A DNA stretch of 64,000 nucleotides from assembly GCF_004342115.1 (NCBI RefSeq), contig NZ_SMAC01000001.1, positions 62,001-126,000 of the forward strand, in the 5' to 3' direction. The position numbers and the translations under genes were made by a program. This document shows positions 28,268 to 36,686 of this stretch, piece by piece. The stretch comes from Mannheimia haemolytica. GTDB lineage: Bacteria; Pseudomonadota; Gammaproteobacteria; Enterobacterales; Pasteurellaceae. Under the pieces are notes generated by a model. It did no database searches and was not told the origin of the DNA. It saw only the letters and a list, made by a program, of their open reading frames with translations. Within the stretch, counting starts at the first letter, position 1. Each line of letters starts with the position of its first letter.

Positions 28268-31084
28268 ATGTTTAAACGTAATGCAATTTCTCTCTGCATT
28301 TTGACCGCTTGCAGCGGTTTAGCCTATGCCAATACAGCAGATTTGCCGCAAGGTGAAACGGTGCGTGTCGGGGCGGCAACGATTGATCGCACAACCGATA
28401 AAATGACCGTGAATCAATCCAGTAATAAAGTACAAATTGATTGGAACAGTTTTGATATCGGTAAGAATAAAGAAGTGGAATTCAAACAACCGACAGAGAT
28501 GGCGGTGGCATATAACCGTGTTACCGGCGGAAACGCCAGCCAAATTCAAGGCAAGCTGACGGCAAACGGCAAAGTGTATTTAGCCAACCCGAACGGTGTG
28601 CTCATCACCAAAGACGCGGAAGTGAATGTGGGCGGTTTGTTAGTGACCACAAAAGATTTAGAAAAAATCAGCGAGAACGGCAATAAAGATAAATTTAGCC
28701 GTAAATTACAGAAAGAAGGCAAAATTCTTAACCAAGGTAAAATTACGGCCAAAGGCGAGCGGGCTTTTGTGGTATTGGTGGGCGACGATGTGGCTAATGA
28801 AGGGGAAATTAACGCCAAAAATTACTACCACAAAGAAACGAAAAAAGTCACCGAATGTTATGACGATCCTTGGAGCTGGGGAAAACGATGCTACGATTTT
28901 GATAAAGAAATCGTGAAAAGCACCAGTGGCGAAGTGCATTTATCCTCCGGAGAAAATGTTACCTTTACCTTAAGCGACCGCTATATTGATGTGGTGTTAG
29001 ACGATAATACGGTCAATAGCATTATCAAAAATGACGGGGCAATCATCGCCAATGGTGACATTACCCTCACTGCCAAAGGGCGAAATCAAGCCTTAGACAG
29101 CTTAATTATCAATAACGGCGTATTACAAGCCAATAAGGTGCAAAATAAAAACGGCACGATCATTTTATCTGCCGGTGAAACCCAATTACACGAAAAAAGC
29201 CAGATTAAAGGTGAGAAAGTGAGCTTTGCCGAAGCTTCCTATTACGGCCCGAAAGAAAACATCAAAGTGGTGTCCAAAACAGGCTCAAAAGTGACCGCAC
29301 CTGTGATCGATTTCAAAGGCAAAACCGTGAATACTCAAGGCAATTTTGGTCGTGAAGACAGCACAGAGCATTACAATGATGAACTCAAAACATTGCGTAC
29401 AGTGGTAAATATTGAAGTGCCGAATACGGAAGATATTCGCATTGCCGATACCGACAACGGCGGTAGCGGTTCCTTTATACAAGCGGGTGCTTTAGGCTCA
29501 TTACTTGCAAATAACGGTCGAGTGAATGTACAGGGCAAAGGCTTTGATATCTCAGGCAAGTTAAATGTGGATGCCTTTAAACAAACGGATTCCGTGCTGA
29601 AATTCATCAATCAGGCGGGTATCCATATCCACAACGCAGATATTCACTCAAACGGGCGTTTATTTGTGCTGACCAACCTCCCGAATGACACGGATTTCCA
29701 ATCGAATATCCGCATTACCGACAGCAAAATCAACCTAGGAAACGGTGCAATAGGCTTTGGTCGCAGTGCAAAACGTTGGGAAATGCACGATGTGGTTCGA
29801 CGTGCCGATACGGAACTGCGTAAAAAATTCAATCTGGATATGAAAAACGTGGAATTAAACCAAGTGGATGATTTTGTGGTGGCGGGCGGTTTCCAACAAG
29901 TTAATTTGGATAACGTGAAAGCCCGTGGCAAAACCAACTTCTATCTGGATTCCGGCAACTCCCGCGTGTTTGTCGATGAGAAGATTTATGAATATGGCGT
30001 AACCGATATTGAAAAACGCACCCAATTGGCGAATTTAGACCAGCGCAGAAAACGTTGGAATTCGGATAACTATGATGAGACCGATCTCAACTGGGAATAC
30101 AACCAACGCTTTGACGGCTTTGCAGCAAAACACAATCACCGCGCGCCGATTGCCGATACGGAAATCAATATTGCCCATAGTGATATCAGCTTAGATAACG
30201 GTTTTGTGCATTTAATGGCAGAAAAAATCAATCTGGACGACAGCAAAATCAATATCACCTTCAACCAAGACAACAGCTTAGATGAAAGTACCCAAATCAA
30301 CCGCTTAGGACTAAACGGCAAAGTGTCGATGAAAAACAGCCATATTAACGTAGTGGGCGATGAAAAAGACGGTATCTCGCCGGCTCGCCATTATGCCACG
30401 ATGTTCTTAGTGGGGGAGCTGCTTGGTGAAAAGAGTTCTATTTTCCTCAAATCCCACCAAGGTGCAGTATTGAGAACCGACAGCAATGTTAAAATTGCCG
30501 GTAAAAACAGCAAAGACGACCTCAAAATTACCGCCATTACCACCGGTAAAAAAATGGGCAATGAAATCATCGGAGCGGACGGCTTGCCAACCTCGGAAGA
30601 TAACGACGCCAACGCCAGCAATACCGCCTTTGCTATCGGCTATGAACCTAACGCTACGACTATCGTCGAAAATGCAAGCATTACCGCATTAGCACCAAAC
30701 GGCGGCTTGGCATACACCGGCACGTCTAAAACCCAAATTGACGCGAAGGATAATGCTACCTTTACCTTCTTTGAAAAACCTCGAGCCGGCTATGACAAAT
30801 TGCTTGGCGACATCAAAGGTAACCCCGATAAATTAACCCCACGCGATTTCGCCCGTTTATACGACAACATTAAAGGCATCAAAGCCAGCAGCCTATCCGA
30901 ACAACAGCTTGGCCAGGCAGATACCGCGAAGAAAACCAGCGAACACACCTTAGCAAACAGCCTAGACGTAGAAAATTTGGTTTCAGTGACAGTGTGTGAT
31001 GAGCAGAATAAGTGTGAGGAGCGTATGTTAGGTAACAAAAATACCAATGCTAAAGTTATTGTCGGAGATATCAAATTTGAGTAG
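28268..31084 (+). CDS. hxuA: Haem-haemopexin-binding secreted protein HxuA
   Basis: HxuA is the TpsA partner. It captures haem-loaded haemopexin at the cell surface and makes haem available to HxuC. The 938 residues fit the H. influenzae protein. The N-terminal secretion domain (about residues 22-270) carries the two-partner motif ANPNGVLITKDAEVNVGGLL near residue 107. Long beta-helix repeats with NGxITAKG-type strands follow. Unusual features are a C-x10-C loop near residues 197-208 (CYDDPWSWGKRC) inside the secretion domain, and a C-terminal C-x5-C pair about 25 residues from the end, like the C-terminal cysteine loop that tethers some TpsA proteins. Ligand specificity is inferred from operon order and similarity. 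Confidence 0.9.
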   Translation: MFKRNAISLCILTACSGLAYANTADLPQGETVRVGAATIDRTTDKMTVNQSSNKVQIDWNSFDIGKNKEVEFKQPTEMAVAYNRVTGGNASQIQGKLTANGKVYLANPNGVLITKDAEVNVGGLLVTTKDLEKISENGNKDKFSRKLQKEGKILNQGKITAKGERAFVVLVGDDVANEGEINAKNYYHKETKKVTECYDDPWSWGKRCYDFDKEIVKSTSGEVHLSSGENVTFTLSDRYIDVVLDDNTVNSIIKNDGAIIANGDITLTAKGRNQALDSLIINNGVLQANKVQNKNGTIILSAGETQLHEKSQIKGEKVSFAEASYYGPKENIKVVSKTGSKVTAPVIDFKGKTVNTQGNFGREDSTEHYNDELKTLRTVVNIEVPNTEDIRIADTDNGGSGSFIQAGALGSLLANNGRVNVQGKGFDISGKLNVDAFKQTDSVLKFINQAGIHIHNADIHSNGRLFVLTNLPNDTDFQSNIRITDSKINLGNGAIGFGRSAKRWEMHDVVRRADTELRKKFNLDMKNVELNQVDDFVVAGGFQQVNLDNVKARGKTNFYLDSGNSRVFVDEKIYEYGVTDIEKRTQLANLDQRRKRWNSDNYDETDLNWEYNQRFDGFAAKHNHRAPIADTEINIAHSDISLDNGFVHLMAEKINLDDSKINITFNQDNSLDESTQINRLGLNGKVSMKNSHINVVGDEKDGISPARHYATMFLVGELLGEKSSIFLKSHQGAVLRTDSNVKIAGKNSKDDLKITAITTGKKMGNEIIGADGLPTSEDNDANASNTAFAIGYEPNATTIVENASITALAPNGGLAYTGTSKTQIDAKDNATFTFFEKPRAGYDKLLGDIKGNPDKLTPRDFARLYDNIKGIKASSLSEQQLGQADTAKKTSEHTLANSLDVENLVSVTVCDEQNKCEERMLGNKNTNAKVIVGDIKFE

Positions 31085-31138
31085 CGTTGAAGAAAGTGGT
31101 AGAAGCTCAGACTTGATCTGATAAAGCACTCTAAAAAG

Positions 31139-31200
31139 TGAGAGTTTCCCGTTTAGAATATGAGTGTCAAAATTCAATCTAAACAAAAAGGAAACTCTCA
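31139..31200. repeat. Long imperfect inverted repeat after hxuA
   Basis: TGAGAGTTTCC (31139-31149) pairs with GGAAACTCTCA (31190-31200), and inside it GTTTAGA (31151-31157) pairs with TCTAAAC (31178-31184). The 3' arm touches the ATG of the IS481-like remnant. It may be an end of that element or a terminator for hxuCBA; no T-tract follows. Confidence 0.5.
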
Positions 31201-31335
31201 TGTTTTATTACTTACAATCCCCTCATTAAACACAAGACCGGTTTATTAAATTTAGCAGAAGAACCGGGCAATATCTCTCAAGCCTGCAATGTGGTGGGTA
31301 TGAGCCTAGATACATTCTATTGCTATCAACAAGCG
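31201..31335 (+). pseudogene. Remnant of an IS481-like transposase N-terminus
   Basis: After an in-frame break near 31228, codons from 31211 read YNPLIKHKTGLLNLAEEPGNISQACNVVGMSLDTFYCYQQ. This matches the helix-turn-helix start of IS481/integrase-type transposases (usual form NISQACKVMGxSRDTFYRYQ). Only about 40 codons remain; an uptake signal starts where the homology stops. No catalytic DDE part is present, so this is a decayed fragment. Confidence 0.6.
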
Positions 31336-31386
31336 GTTATTTTTGGCAACTAATTTGCAAAAAAACAATAAAATCCGACCGCTTGT
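31329..31386. repeat. Inverted pair of uptake signals between hxuA and birA
   Basis: ACAAGCGGT (31329-31337) and ACCGCTTGT (31378-31386) face each other across 40 bp. Inverted uptake-signal pairs are common as intergenic hairpins in Pasteurellaceae. Here the pair separates the IS remnant from the birA 3' end and may serve as a terminator. Confidence 0.6.
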
Positions 31387-31392
31387 AGAGGG

Positions 31393-32154
31393 TTAATCCG
31401 CCCTTAGTGAAATTTCACCGATGCCGAAATAGCGGAGGTTGTCGCCCTGTTTTAGAATGAGTTCGCCCTGCTCGTTAATGCCTTGCGAAATGCCGTGGAT
31501 TTCTTCGGCTTCGGTAATGAGCTTAACCGCTTTATGGCGGAAAAGGTCGAAACTTTGCCAGCGTTCGGCATAATGAGCGAAGCCGACAAGCGGATAAATT
31601 TTGAGATTTTTTTGCAATTCATAGGCTAAACGGCAAACCAATTCGTTGCGGTTGAAATGATATTGCGATAAATCTGCCCACGCTTGCGTCACAATATTTT
31701 CATCCACTTTTGCCATTCCTAGGTTCAGCCCAATGCCGATAACCACATCTAAACCATTGCGATTGGCTTGGGTTTCCAACAAAATGCCCCCCATTTTTTT
31801 GCCTTGGTAATAAATGTCATTCGGCCATTTAATTTGAATATCTTTTACATTTTGAGCAGTAAGGCTTTCCGCAATGATCAAGGCTACCACTAAACTTAAG
31901 GGCGGTAAATCTGCCGCCTGCTCCATCGGGTAATGCCATAAAATCGAGAAATAGAGATTTTCACTCTCGGGCGAATACCAAGTTCGACCTCGTCTGCCAC
32001 GTCCGGCAGTTTGTTTTTCAGCGAGGCAAACCGTGCCGTTTTCCAAACGTTGGTGATGAGTGAGCAAATATTCATTGGTTGAATCAATTTCATCGAACAC
32101 AACGGCTTGCCCGCAAATTAACGCATTTTGGATTTGAGCTTGGTTAAGTTTCAT
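31393..32154 (-). CDS. birA: Biotin-protein ligase BirA without DNA-binding domain
   Basis: BirA attaches biotin to the acetyl-CoA carboxylase carrier protein through biotinyl-AMP. The 253 residues cover the catalytic and C-terminal domains: FDEIDSTNEYLL near residue 19, the biotinyl-AMP loop AGRGRRGRTWYSP near 48, IKWPNDIYYQGKKMGGILLE near 108 and VIGIGLNLGM near 138. The N-terminal winged helix of E. coli BirA is absent, and the murB stop lies only 11 bp upstream, so there is no room for it. This ligase therefore should not repress a biotin operon. RBS GGGGA precedes the ATG; murB-birA form an operon. Confidence 0.93.
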   Translation of the reverse strand: MKLNQAQIQNALICGQAVVFDEIDSTNEYLLTHHQRLENGTVCLAEKQTAGRGRRGRTWYSPESENLYFSILWHYPMEQAADLPPLSLVVALIIAESLTAQNVKDIQIKWPNDIYYQGKKMGGILLETQANRNGLDVVIGIGLNLGMAKVDENIVTQAWADLSQYHFNRNELVCRLAYELQKNLKIYPLVGFAHYAERWQSFDLFRHKAVKLITEAEEIHGISQGINEQGELILKQGDNLRYFGIGEISLRAD

Positions 32155-32165
32155 TATGTCCCCAC

Positions 32166-33197
32166 TTAGCGAGTGATTTTTTCGCTATCGACCTCGCCGT
32201 TCTTGCCGATAAAACGCACTTCAGGCTGAATTTCTACCCCAAATTTTTCTCTCACTCTCTGGCGAACGGTTTTGGCTAACGCCAAAACATCTTGCCCTGT
32301 TGCATTTTCTTTGTTAATCAGCACTAAGGCTTGCTGGGTATGTACCGCCGCTCCGCCAATTTGTAAGCCTTTCAGCCCGGTTTGGTCAATCAACCAACCT
32401 GCGGCTAATTTTACCGAACCATTAGCTTGAGGATAGTGAGGAATGGTTGGGAATTTGGTTTGTATTGGTGCAAATTGTTCGTTTGAAATCACCGGATTTT
32501 TAAAAAAGCTGCCGGCATTGCCAAATTCATCAGGGTTAGGCAATTTTGAGGAGCGAACCGCACAAACTTCATCAAAAATCTGTTTTGGCGTAACGGTTTC
32601 CGGATTGAGTTGGGCTAATGATCCGTAACTTAGCACCGGTTTCCACGCTTTGGCTAGCTTTAAGCCTACCGAGATAATCGCAAATTCATCACGGTATTGG
32701 TGTTTAAACACACTTTCACGGTAGCCAAATTCGCACTCGGATTTGGATAGCTTAAAGCGTTCGCCGGAACGTAAATTTAACACTTCCACGAAATCACACA
32801 GCTGTTCAAATTCCACCCCGTAAGCCCCAATATTTTGAATTGGAGCAGAGCCGGCGACACCCGGAATTAACGCCAGATTTTCAATGCCGGCAATATTGTG
32901 TGCCAACGTCCATTTAACCAATTCGTGCCAGTTTTCCCCACCTTGAACGTGCAAATAGTGGAAATGTTCGTCTTCGTGGTGCGTAATCCCTTTGAGTTTA
33001 TTTACTAACACCACACCGTCAAAATCCTCTAAAAACAAAACGTTAGAGCCTTGCCCGAGAATCAAGATTGGCAGTTGAGCGTTAAAGGCTTTTTGCCATT
33101 CGCTCAATAGCTGTTCGACTGTGGTAAATTCAATAATTTGGGTCGCTTTTGCAGGCAAATGGAAAGTGTGAAAAGGGGTTAAGCTATGTTTCATCAT
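32166..33197 (-). CDS. murB: UDP-N-acetylenolpyruvoylglucosamine reductase MurB
   Basis: MurB is the FAD enzyme that reduces UDP-GlcNAc-enolpyruvate to UDP-MurNAc in peptidoglycan synthesis. The 343-residue size is right for the type I enzyme. Motifs are [18 protein letters not shown] near residue 47, [33 protein letters not shown] near 113, the active-site [17 protein letters not shown] near 226 and [13 protein letters not shown] near 267. Starts at 33197 or 33194 (ATG) are equally possible; no clear ribosome site is visible. It is followed closely by birA, the order found in many gamma-proteobacteria. Confidence 0.95.
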   Translation of the reverse strand: MMKHSLTPFHTFHLPAKATQIIEFTTVEQLLSEWQKAFNAQLPILILGQGSNVLFLEDFDGVVLVNKLKGITHHEDEHFHYLHVQGGENWHELVKWTLAHNIAGIENLALIPGVAGSAPIQNIGAYGVEFEQLCDFVEVLNLRSGERFKLSKSECEFGYRESVFKHQYRDEFAIISVGLKLAKAWKPVLSYGSLAQLNPETVTPKQIFDEVCAVRSSKLPNPDEFGNAGSFFKNPVISNEQFAPIQTKFPTIPHYPQANGSVKLAAGWLIDQTGLKGLQIGGAAVHTQQALVLINKENATGQDVLALAKTVRQRVREKFGVEIQPEVRFIGKNGEVDSEKITR

Positions 33198-33300
33198 CAA
33201 ATTAGTTAGTTAAGAAGTGGAAATAACAAGCGGTGATATTTTTACAAAATTTTGCAATTAAGATTTTGGGCAGGCACAGGATCTGCCCCTACATTCAGAA

Positions 33301-33975
33301 TTACCTTGCCCCATATACCACAATGGTTTTGCCGTGAGCAGAAATTAAGCCTTCGTCTTCCAACATTTTCATAATGCGTCCAACGGTTTCACGGGAACAA
33401 CCGACCATTTGCCCGATTTCTTGGCGGGTAATTTTGATCTGCATACCTTCCGGGTGAGTCATTGCATCCGGCATTTTAGCTAAGTTGAGCAAGGTTTGAG
33501 CAATGCGACCGGCAACGTCTAAAAAGGCAAGATTACCGACTTGGCGTGAAGTTTGACGTAAACGGCGAGCCATTTGTGCCGATAAATACATTAAAATATC
33601 GGGGTTTAAATGGACTAGTTGTTTGAATTTTTTATAGGAAATTTCCGCAATTTCACAAGGATCTTTAGTGCGGACGTAAGCGGTACGTTGTTGGACTTTT
33701 TCTTCAAATAAACTTAATTCACCGACAAACTCACCTGTGCCTAAGTTAGTTAAGAGCATCTCTTTGGTTTCATCATCTTTGATGTAAACCGACACTGAGC
33801 CATTCACGATGTAGAAAAGTGATTCTGCATCTTCACCGGCGTGAATGAGTGTATATTTCGCCGGATAACGATGGATATGACAATGGGTTAAAAACCACTC
33901 CACCGCAGGGTCGTGAATAGAGGGCGGAGGAGTTACATTTTCCAGAGGAGCTGTTGAAAGTGTCATATCTTGCAT
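33301..33975 (-). CDS. crp: cAMP receptor protein CRP
   Basis: CRP is the global cAMP-dependent transcription factor. It acts at TGTGA-type sites for sugar genes and, with Sxy, at CRP-S sites for competence. The 224 residues show the cyclic-nucleotide domain with [22 protein letters not shown] (phosphate-binding Arg-Thr) near residue 85, the long dimer helix [25 protein letters not shown], and the helix-turn-helix [24 protein letters not shown] near residue 185 with the Arg-Glu-Arg contacts conserved. Targets visible in this window are two mglB promoters, pdxA2, comN and radC. It follows yheU, a neighbour it also has near crp in E. coli. Confidence 0.97.
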   Translation of the reverse strand: MQDMTLSTAPLENVTPPPSIHDPAVEWFLTHCHIHRYPAKYTLIHAGEDAESLFYIVNGSVSVYIKDDETKEMLLTNLGTGEFVGELSLFEEKVQQRTAYVRTKDPCEIAEISYKKFKQLVHLNPDILMYLSAQMARRLRQTSRQVGNLAFLDVAGRIAQTLLNLAKMPDAMTHPEGMQIKITRQEIGQMVGCSRETVGRIMKMLEDEGLISAHGKTIVVYGAR

Positions 33976-34036
33976 AGTATTTCCTATAACTCTTATACTA
34001 GGTTAAATTTTTAGAATTTTAACACGAAATTAAAGG

Positions 34037-34255
34037 TTAGCCTAAAAAAGATTTTTTGTCTTTAATATCAAGGCTTTCGTGTAATTCCGACCAAACAATC
34101 ACCACTTTATCTGCCTTAAGTTGTGTGAGTAATCGTTCTCTTTTTTCTGCCAGAGAAAGTTCCCTTTCCCCGTAGTCTGTGCCTTCTCGTAAAATGAAGG
34201 AATCTAAAATATTATGTAAGGTTGATTCTTCGAGTTCTTGCCAAGGTATAATCAT
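34037..34255 (-). CDS. yheU: YheU family (UPF0270) small protein
   Basis: This 72-residue cytosolic protein of unknown function has the family pattern MIIPWQELEESTLHNILDSFILREGTDYGERE in its first half and VVIVWSELHESLDI in the second, nearly as in E. coli YheU. It sits between slmA (2 bp upstream) and crp (61 bp downstream), so it is probably transcribed with slmA. No catalytic residues can be proposed. Confidence 0.88.
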   Translation of the reverse strand: MIIPWQELEESTLHNILDSFILREGTDYGERELSLAEKRERLLTQLKADKVVIVWSELHESLDIKDKKSFLG

Positions 34256-34257
34256 AA

Positions 34258-34869
34258 TTAATCAAATAAAGGCTTAATAAATGCCCACTGTTTTTCAAAA
34301 TGTTGGTGTTGGTTATAGCTGAAATTAGAACGAACCAAGCGTAAAAATTGCCCTTCGCAGAAATTCACTAAATAACCGGCTAAGGCTCTTTCGTCTTCAA
34401 AGCTCTTGCGTTCACGCAGTTTACTAAGTTGCAAAATATTGGCAAATTGTAACTCCAAGTTATCAAAGAATTTTGCCACTCGAGCTTTGAGCAGCTCCTC
34501 TTCAAACATCAAGGCGTGTCCGGTCAGGATGCGGGTAACGCCCGGGTTTTTGCGAGCAAATTCTAAAATCACATATAAAATTGCTCGCACCGAATTGGCA
34601 CTGCTGTCTTGGCGTTTATTGGCGTGAATATAGCTGGTGAGGGTCTGCTCGATTTTCTCGATTAACGCTTCAAACATCTTGGTTTTACTTGGGAAATAGC
34701 GATACAACGCCCCCTCCGACACCCCCACCGCAGTGGCTAAACGCTCGGTAGTGATACGCTGCATTCCCTCTTCAGAATTTAACAAGCTGATTAACACTTC
34801 CAACACTTGTTGGCGGCGTTCCACCACTGATTTTTTCGGCATTTTAATTTTAGGTTCTGTCATTGCCAA
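34258..34869 (-). CDS. slmA: Nucleoid occlusion factor SlmA
   Basis: SlmA is a TetR-like DNA-binding protein that blocks FtsZ ring assembly over the nucleoid. The 203 residues have the N-terminal helix-turn-helix [33 protein letters not shown] (about residues 38-70) and an all-helical C-terminal domain ending [14 protein letters not shown]. It lies directly after dut, an arrangement conserved from E. coli through Pasteurellaceae, and directly before yheU. The start may be Met1 or Met3 (MTEPK); this does not change the call. Confidence 0.95.
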   Translation of the reverse strand: MAMTEPKIKMPKKSVVERRQQVLEVLISLLNSEEGMQRITTERLATAVGVSEGALYRYFPSKTKMFEALIEKIEQTLTSYIHANKRQDSSANSVRAILYVILEFARKNPGVTRILTGHALMFEEELLKARVAKFFDNLELQFANILQLSKLRERKSFEDERALAGYLVNFCEGQFLRLVRSNFSYNQHQHFEKQWAFIKPLFD

Positions 34870-34874
34870 TCCTA

Positions 34875-35330
34875 TTATTGCTTACCTGAATGCCCAAAAC
34901 CGCCTTCGCCACGGTCGGTCTGCTCAAACTCTTGCACAATGTTAAAACTTGCCTGCACCACCGGCACAAAGACTAACTGAGCAATACGGTCGCCCACGTT
35001 CACGGTAAAATCAGCTTGGCTACGGTTCCAAAGCGACACTTTCAGCTCGCCTTGGTAATCGCTATCGATCAAGCCGATTAAGTTGCCTAGCACGATCCCG
35101 TTTTTATGCCCTAAACCTGATCTTGGTAAGATCACCGCCGCCAAATTCGGATCGGCGATATAAATTGAAATCCCCGTTGGGATCAACACCGTTTCACCCG
35201 CTTTTACCGTCAGCGGCTCGTTGAGCATCGCCCGTAGATCCAAGCCTGCCGAGCCTTCGGTCGCATACGCAGGTAATGGAAATTCATTGCCGATACGGCT
35301 ATCTAAAATTTTTAAATCAATTTGTTTCAT
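34875..35330 (-). CDS. dut: dUTP pyrophosphatase
   Basis: Dut hydrolyses dUTP to dUMP and pyrophosphate, keeping uracil out of DNA and feeding dTMP synthesis. The 151 residues contain all five trimeric dUTPase motifs: AGLDLRAM (motif 1, near residue 29), [11 protein letters not shown] (2, near 69), [19 protein letters not shown] (3, near 86), [12 protein letters not shown] (4, near 112) and [10 protein letters not shown] (5, C-terminal). It begins 33 bp before the end of a glycosyltransferase gene with different base composition and ends 5 bp before slmA. In relatives dut usually follows coaBC, so the genes between look inserted. Confidence 0.97.
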   Translation of the reverse strand: MKQIDLKILDSRIGNEFPLPAYATEGSAGLDLRAMLNEPLTVKAGETVLIPTGISIYIADPNLAAVILPRSGLGHKNGIVLGNLIGLIDSDYQGELKVSLWNRSQADFTVNVGDRIAQLVFVPVVQASFNIVQEFEQTDRGEGGFGHSGKQ

Positions 35331-35363
35331 TCTTTTTCCTTTTTGTAAATTTTTAAAACTATA

Positions 35364-36203
35364 TTATTCAGTTATAAAAGGTTTTAATTGTATCGTTCCA
35401 AGTGGAAGTTCAGTCAATATTTCCCAGCTTGTGTTGTGGTAAAATCGAAATAAACTTGCAACGTTTTCAACGTAGCTTGAATTAAATTTACCTTCTAATG
35501 GCTTTATTCCTCCAGTAAAATGAATTATATGTGGAATATAATTTGGCGAAATTTTTTGCTGGGCAATATCATCTAATAAATGTTCTGTCTGATAATTATA
35601 TTTTCGATCTAACTCAATCCAATTATATTGAAAGCAGTAATTAAGAATATCTTGATCCCCAAATGGTAAATTTTCTTTAAATCTCTCAGTAAGCTGTATA
35701 AATGGTTGCTTACTAAAATGCTTTGCATTTAGATAAAATACACCAGCATTGAAATAGTTTTTGTAAATATAGGGATGATTTTTTAGTTTGTTTACATAAG
35801 GATCAGCAATTGCAGCAATACTTCCAAAAGAAAAATCTAGGTTTGTAAATGGATCCGTAATATTTCCATTAACCACAAGATCGCAATCTAAATAAATCCA
35901 ATATGGGCTATCGCTGTGTTCAAATAGTTCTTCAATATAATATCGTAGGTAAGTTGAATTAGTAATATAGCCGTTGGAGTTAAAATTTGCTAAATTATTT
36001 GAATCTAAATAGCCAAGTCTTAATGTGGAATATCTATTTTCTAAATAGGGGCGTAATGTTTCTATCCAGTGGTGAGAAATATCGCCAGTACTCAATATAA
36101 AAATAGATAAATGATTATGATGAGCTAATAGTGATTTTAAGGCAATCTCTAAATATGGCAGGTAGTTTTTATCTGCTGAAAATACAATATTATACTTTTT
36201 CAT
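35364..36203 (-). CDS. Family 8 glycosyltransferase
   Basis: This is a retaining GT8 enzyme of the LPS galactosyl/glucosyltransferase type (LgtC/RfaJ-like), probably adding a hexose to lipooligosaccharide at the inner membrane. ATG 36203 gives 279 residues starting MKKYNIVFSADKNYLPYLEIALKSLL. The DxD metal motif is YWIYLDCDLVVNG near residue 100; NAGVFYLNAKHF and HIIHFTGGIKPLEG are typical GT8 blocks binding the nucleotide sugar. The gene is clearly more AT-rich than its neighbours and separates dut from coaBC with a DUF1016 stump, which suggests transfer. The ribosome site is weak (AAAGAT). The acceptor and sugar cannot be told from sequence. Confidence 0.85.
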   Translation of the reverse strand: MKKYNIVFSADKNYLPYLEIALKSLLAHHNHLSIFILSTGDISHHWIETLRPYLENRYSTLRLGYLDSNNLANFNSNGYITNSTYLRYYIEELFEHSDSPYWIYLDCDLVVNGNITDPFTNLDFSFGSIAAIADPYVNKLKNHPYIYKNYFNAGVFYLNAKHFSKQPFIQLTERFKENLPFGDQDILNYCFQYNWIELDRKYNYQTEHLLDDIAQQKISPNYIPHIIHFTGGIKPLEGKFNSSYVENVASLFRFYHNTSWEILTELPLGTIQLKPFITE

Positions 36204-36372
36204 TTTGATCTTTGACCATATTTTTCTCTTCTTGCACAATTCGTTCACCGATTTTCCAATAGGCTTCGACCATTGCCGAATTCACGGCTTGATACGCCTT
36301 TTGGCGAGCAGATAAAAGAATATGTTTAATGTCGTTGATATACTGATTTGACGTAAGTTGCATAATTTTCAT
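36190..36372 (-). pseudogene. DUF1016 (YhcG-type) N-terminal stump
   Basis: The 60-codon frame reads YINDIKHILLSARQKAYQAVNSAMVEAYWKIGERIVQEEKN, the N-terminal domain of DUF1016/YhcG proteins, and then runs into unrelated sequence (MVKDQNEKV) overlapping the glycosyltransferase start. The C-terminal PDDEXK nuclease domain is missing. The ATG overlaps the stop of the upstream SH3-like gene (ATGA). The homology stops at about 36215-36225, which marks a recombination junction with the glycosyltransferase segment. YhcG-type genes often accompany restriction systems, but none is seen here. Confidence 0.75.
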
Positions 36373-36686
36373 CCTATTACCCTTAAGATTTCACAAGGTA
36401 GCCAGCCAATTTCGTTTTCTCTTTTGACAATTGCCCATTGGTAATGTAGTTCAAGGAATTCTACTCTCTCGCCTTGTGCTGCAACAAGTTCCGTTGGGTT
36501 ATAATCGCATATCAATTTATCTTCGCTAATAAAATGGCTTGGCACAAAGGTTTTCCAACCGTCAATTTCACAGGCAAACCAGTTTGGGTAGTTTACACAT
36601 TCACTCCCTAATCGAACGGCAGTACCAGCTGAGAATGTAGGAAATTTCCCTTCGCCTTGATGAAAATGGCTAACCAGTAATTTCAT
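36369..36686 (-). CDS. Small SH3-like protein of unknown function
   Basis: This 105-residue protein has two stretches resembling variant SH3 beta-barrels: GTAVRLGSECVNYPNWFACEIDGWKTFVPSHFI and LVAAQGERVEFLELHYQWAIVKRENEIGWLPCEIL. The pattern of a small hydrophobic core with conserved Trp and the ending GWLPCE is like bacterial SH3 modules, but no catalytic residues are visible. Its ATG shares one base with the coaBC stop (TAATG), so it is translated with coaBC, and its stop overlaps the DUF1016 stump. I do not recognise a named family. Confidence 0.65.
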   Translation of the reverse strand: MKLLVSHFHQGEGKFPTFSAGTAVRLGSECVNYPNWFACEIDGWKTFVPSHFISEDKLICDYNPTELVAAQGERVEFLELHYQWAIVKRENEIGWLPCEILRVIG

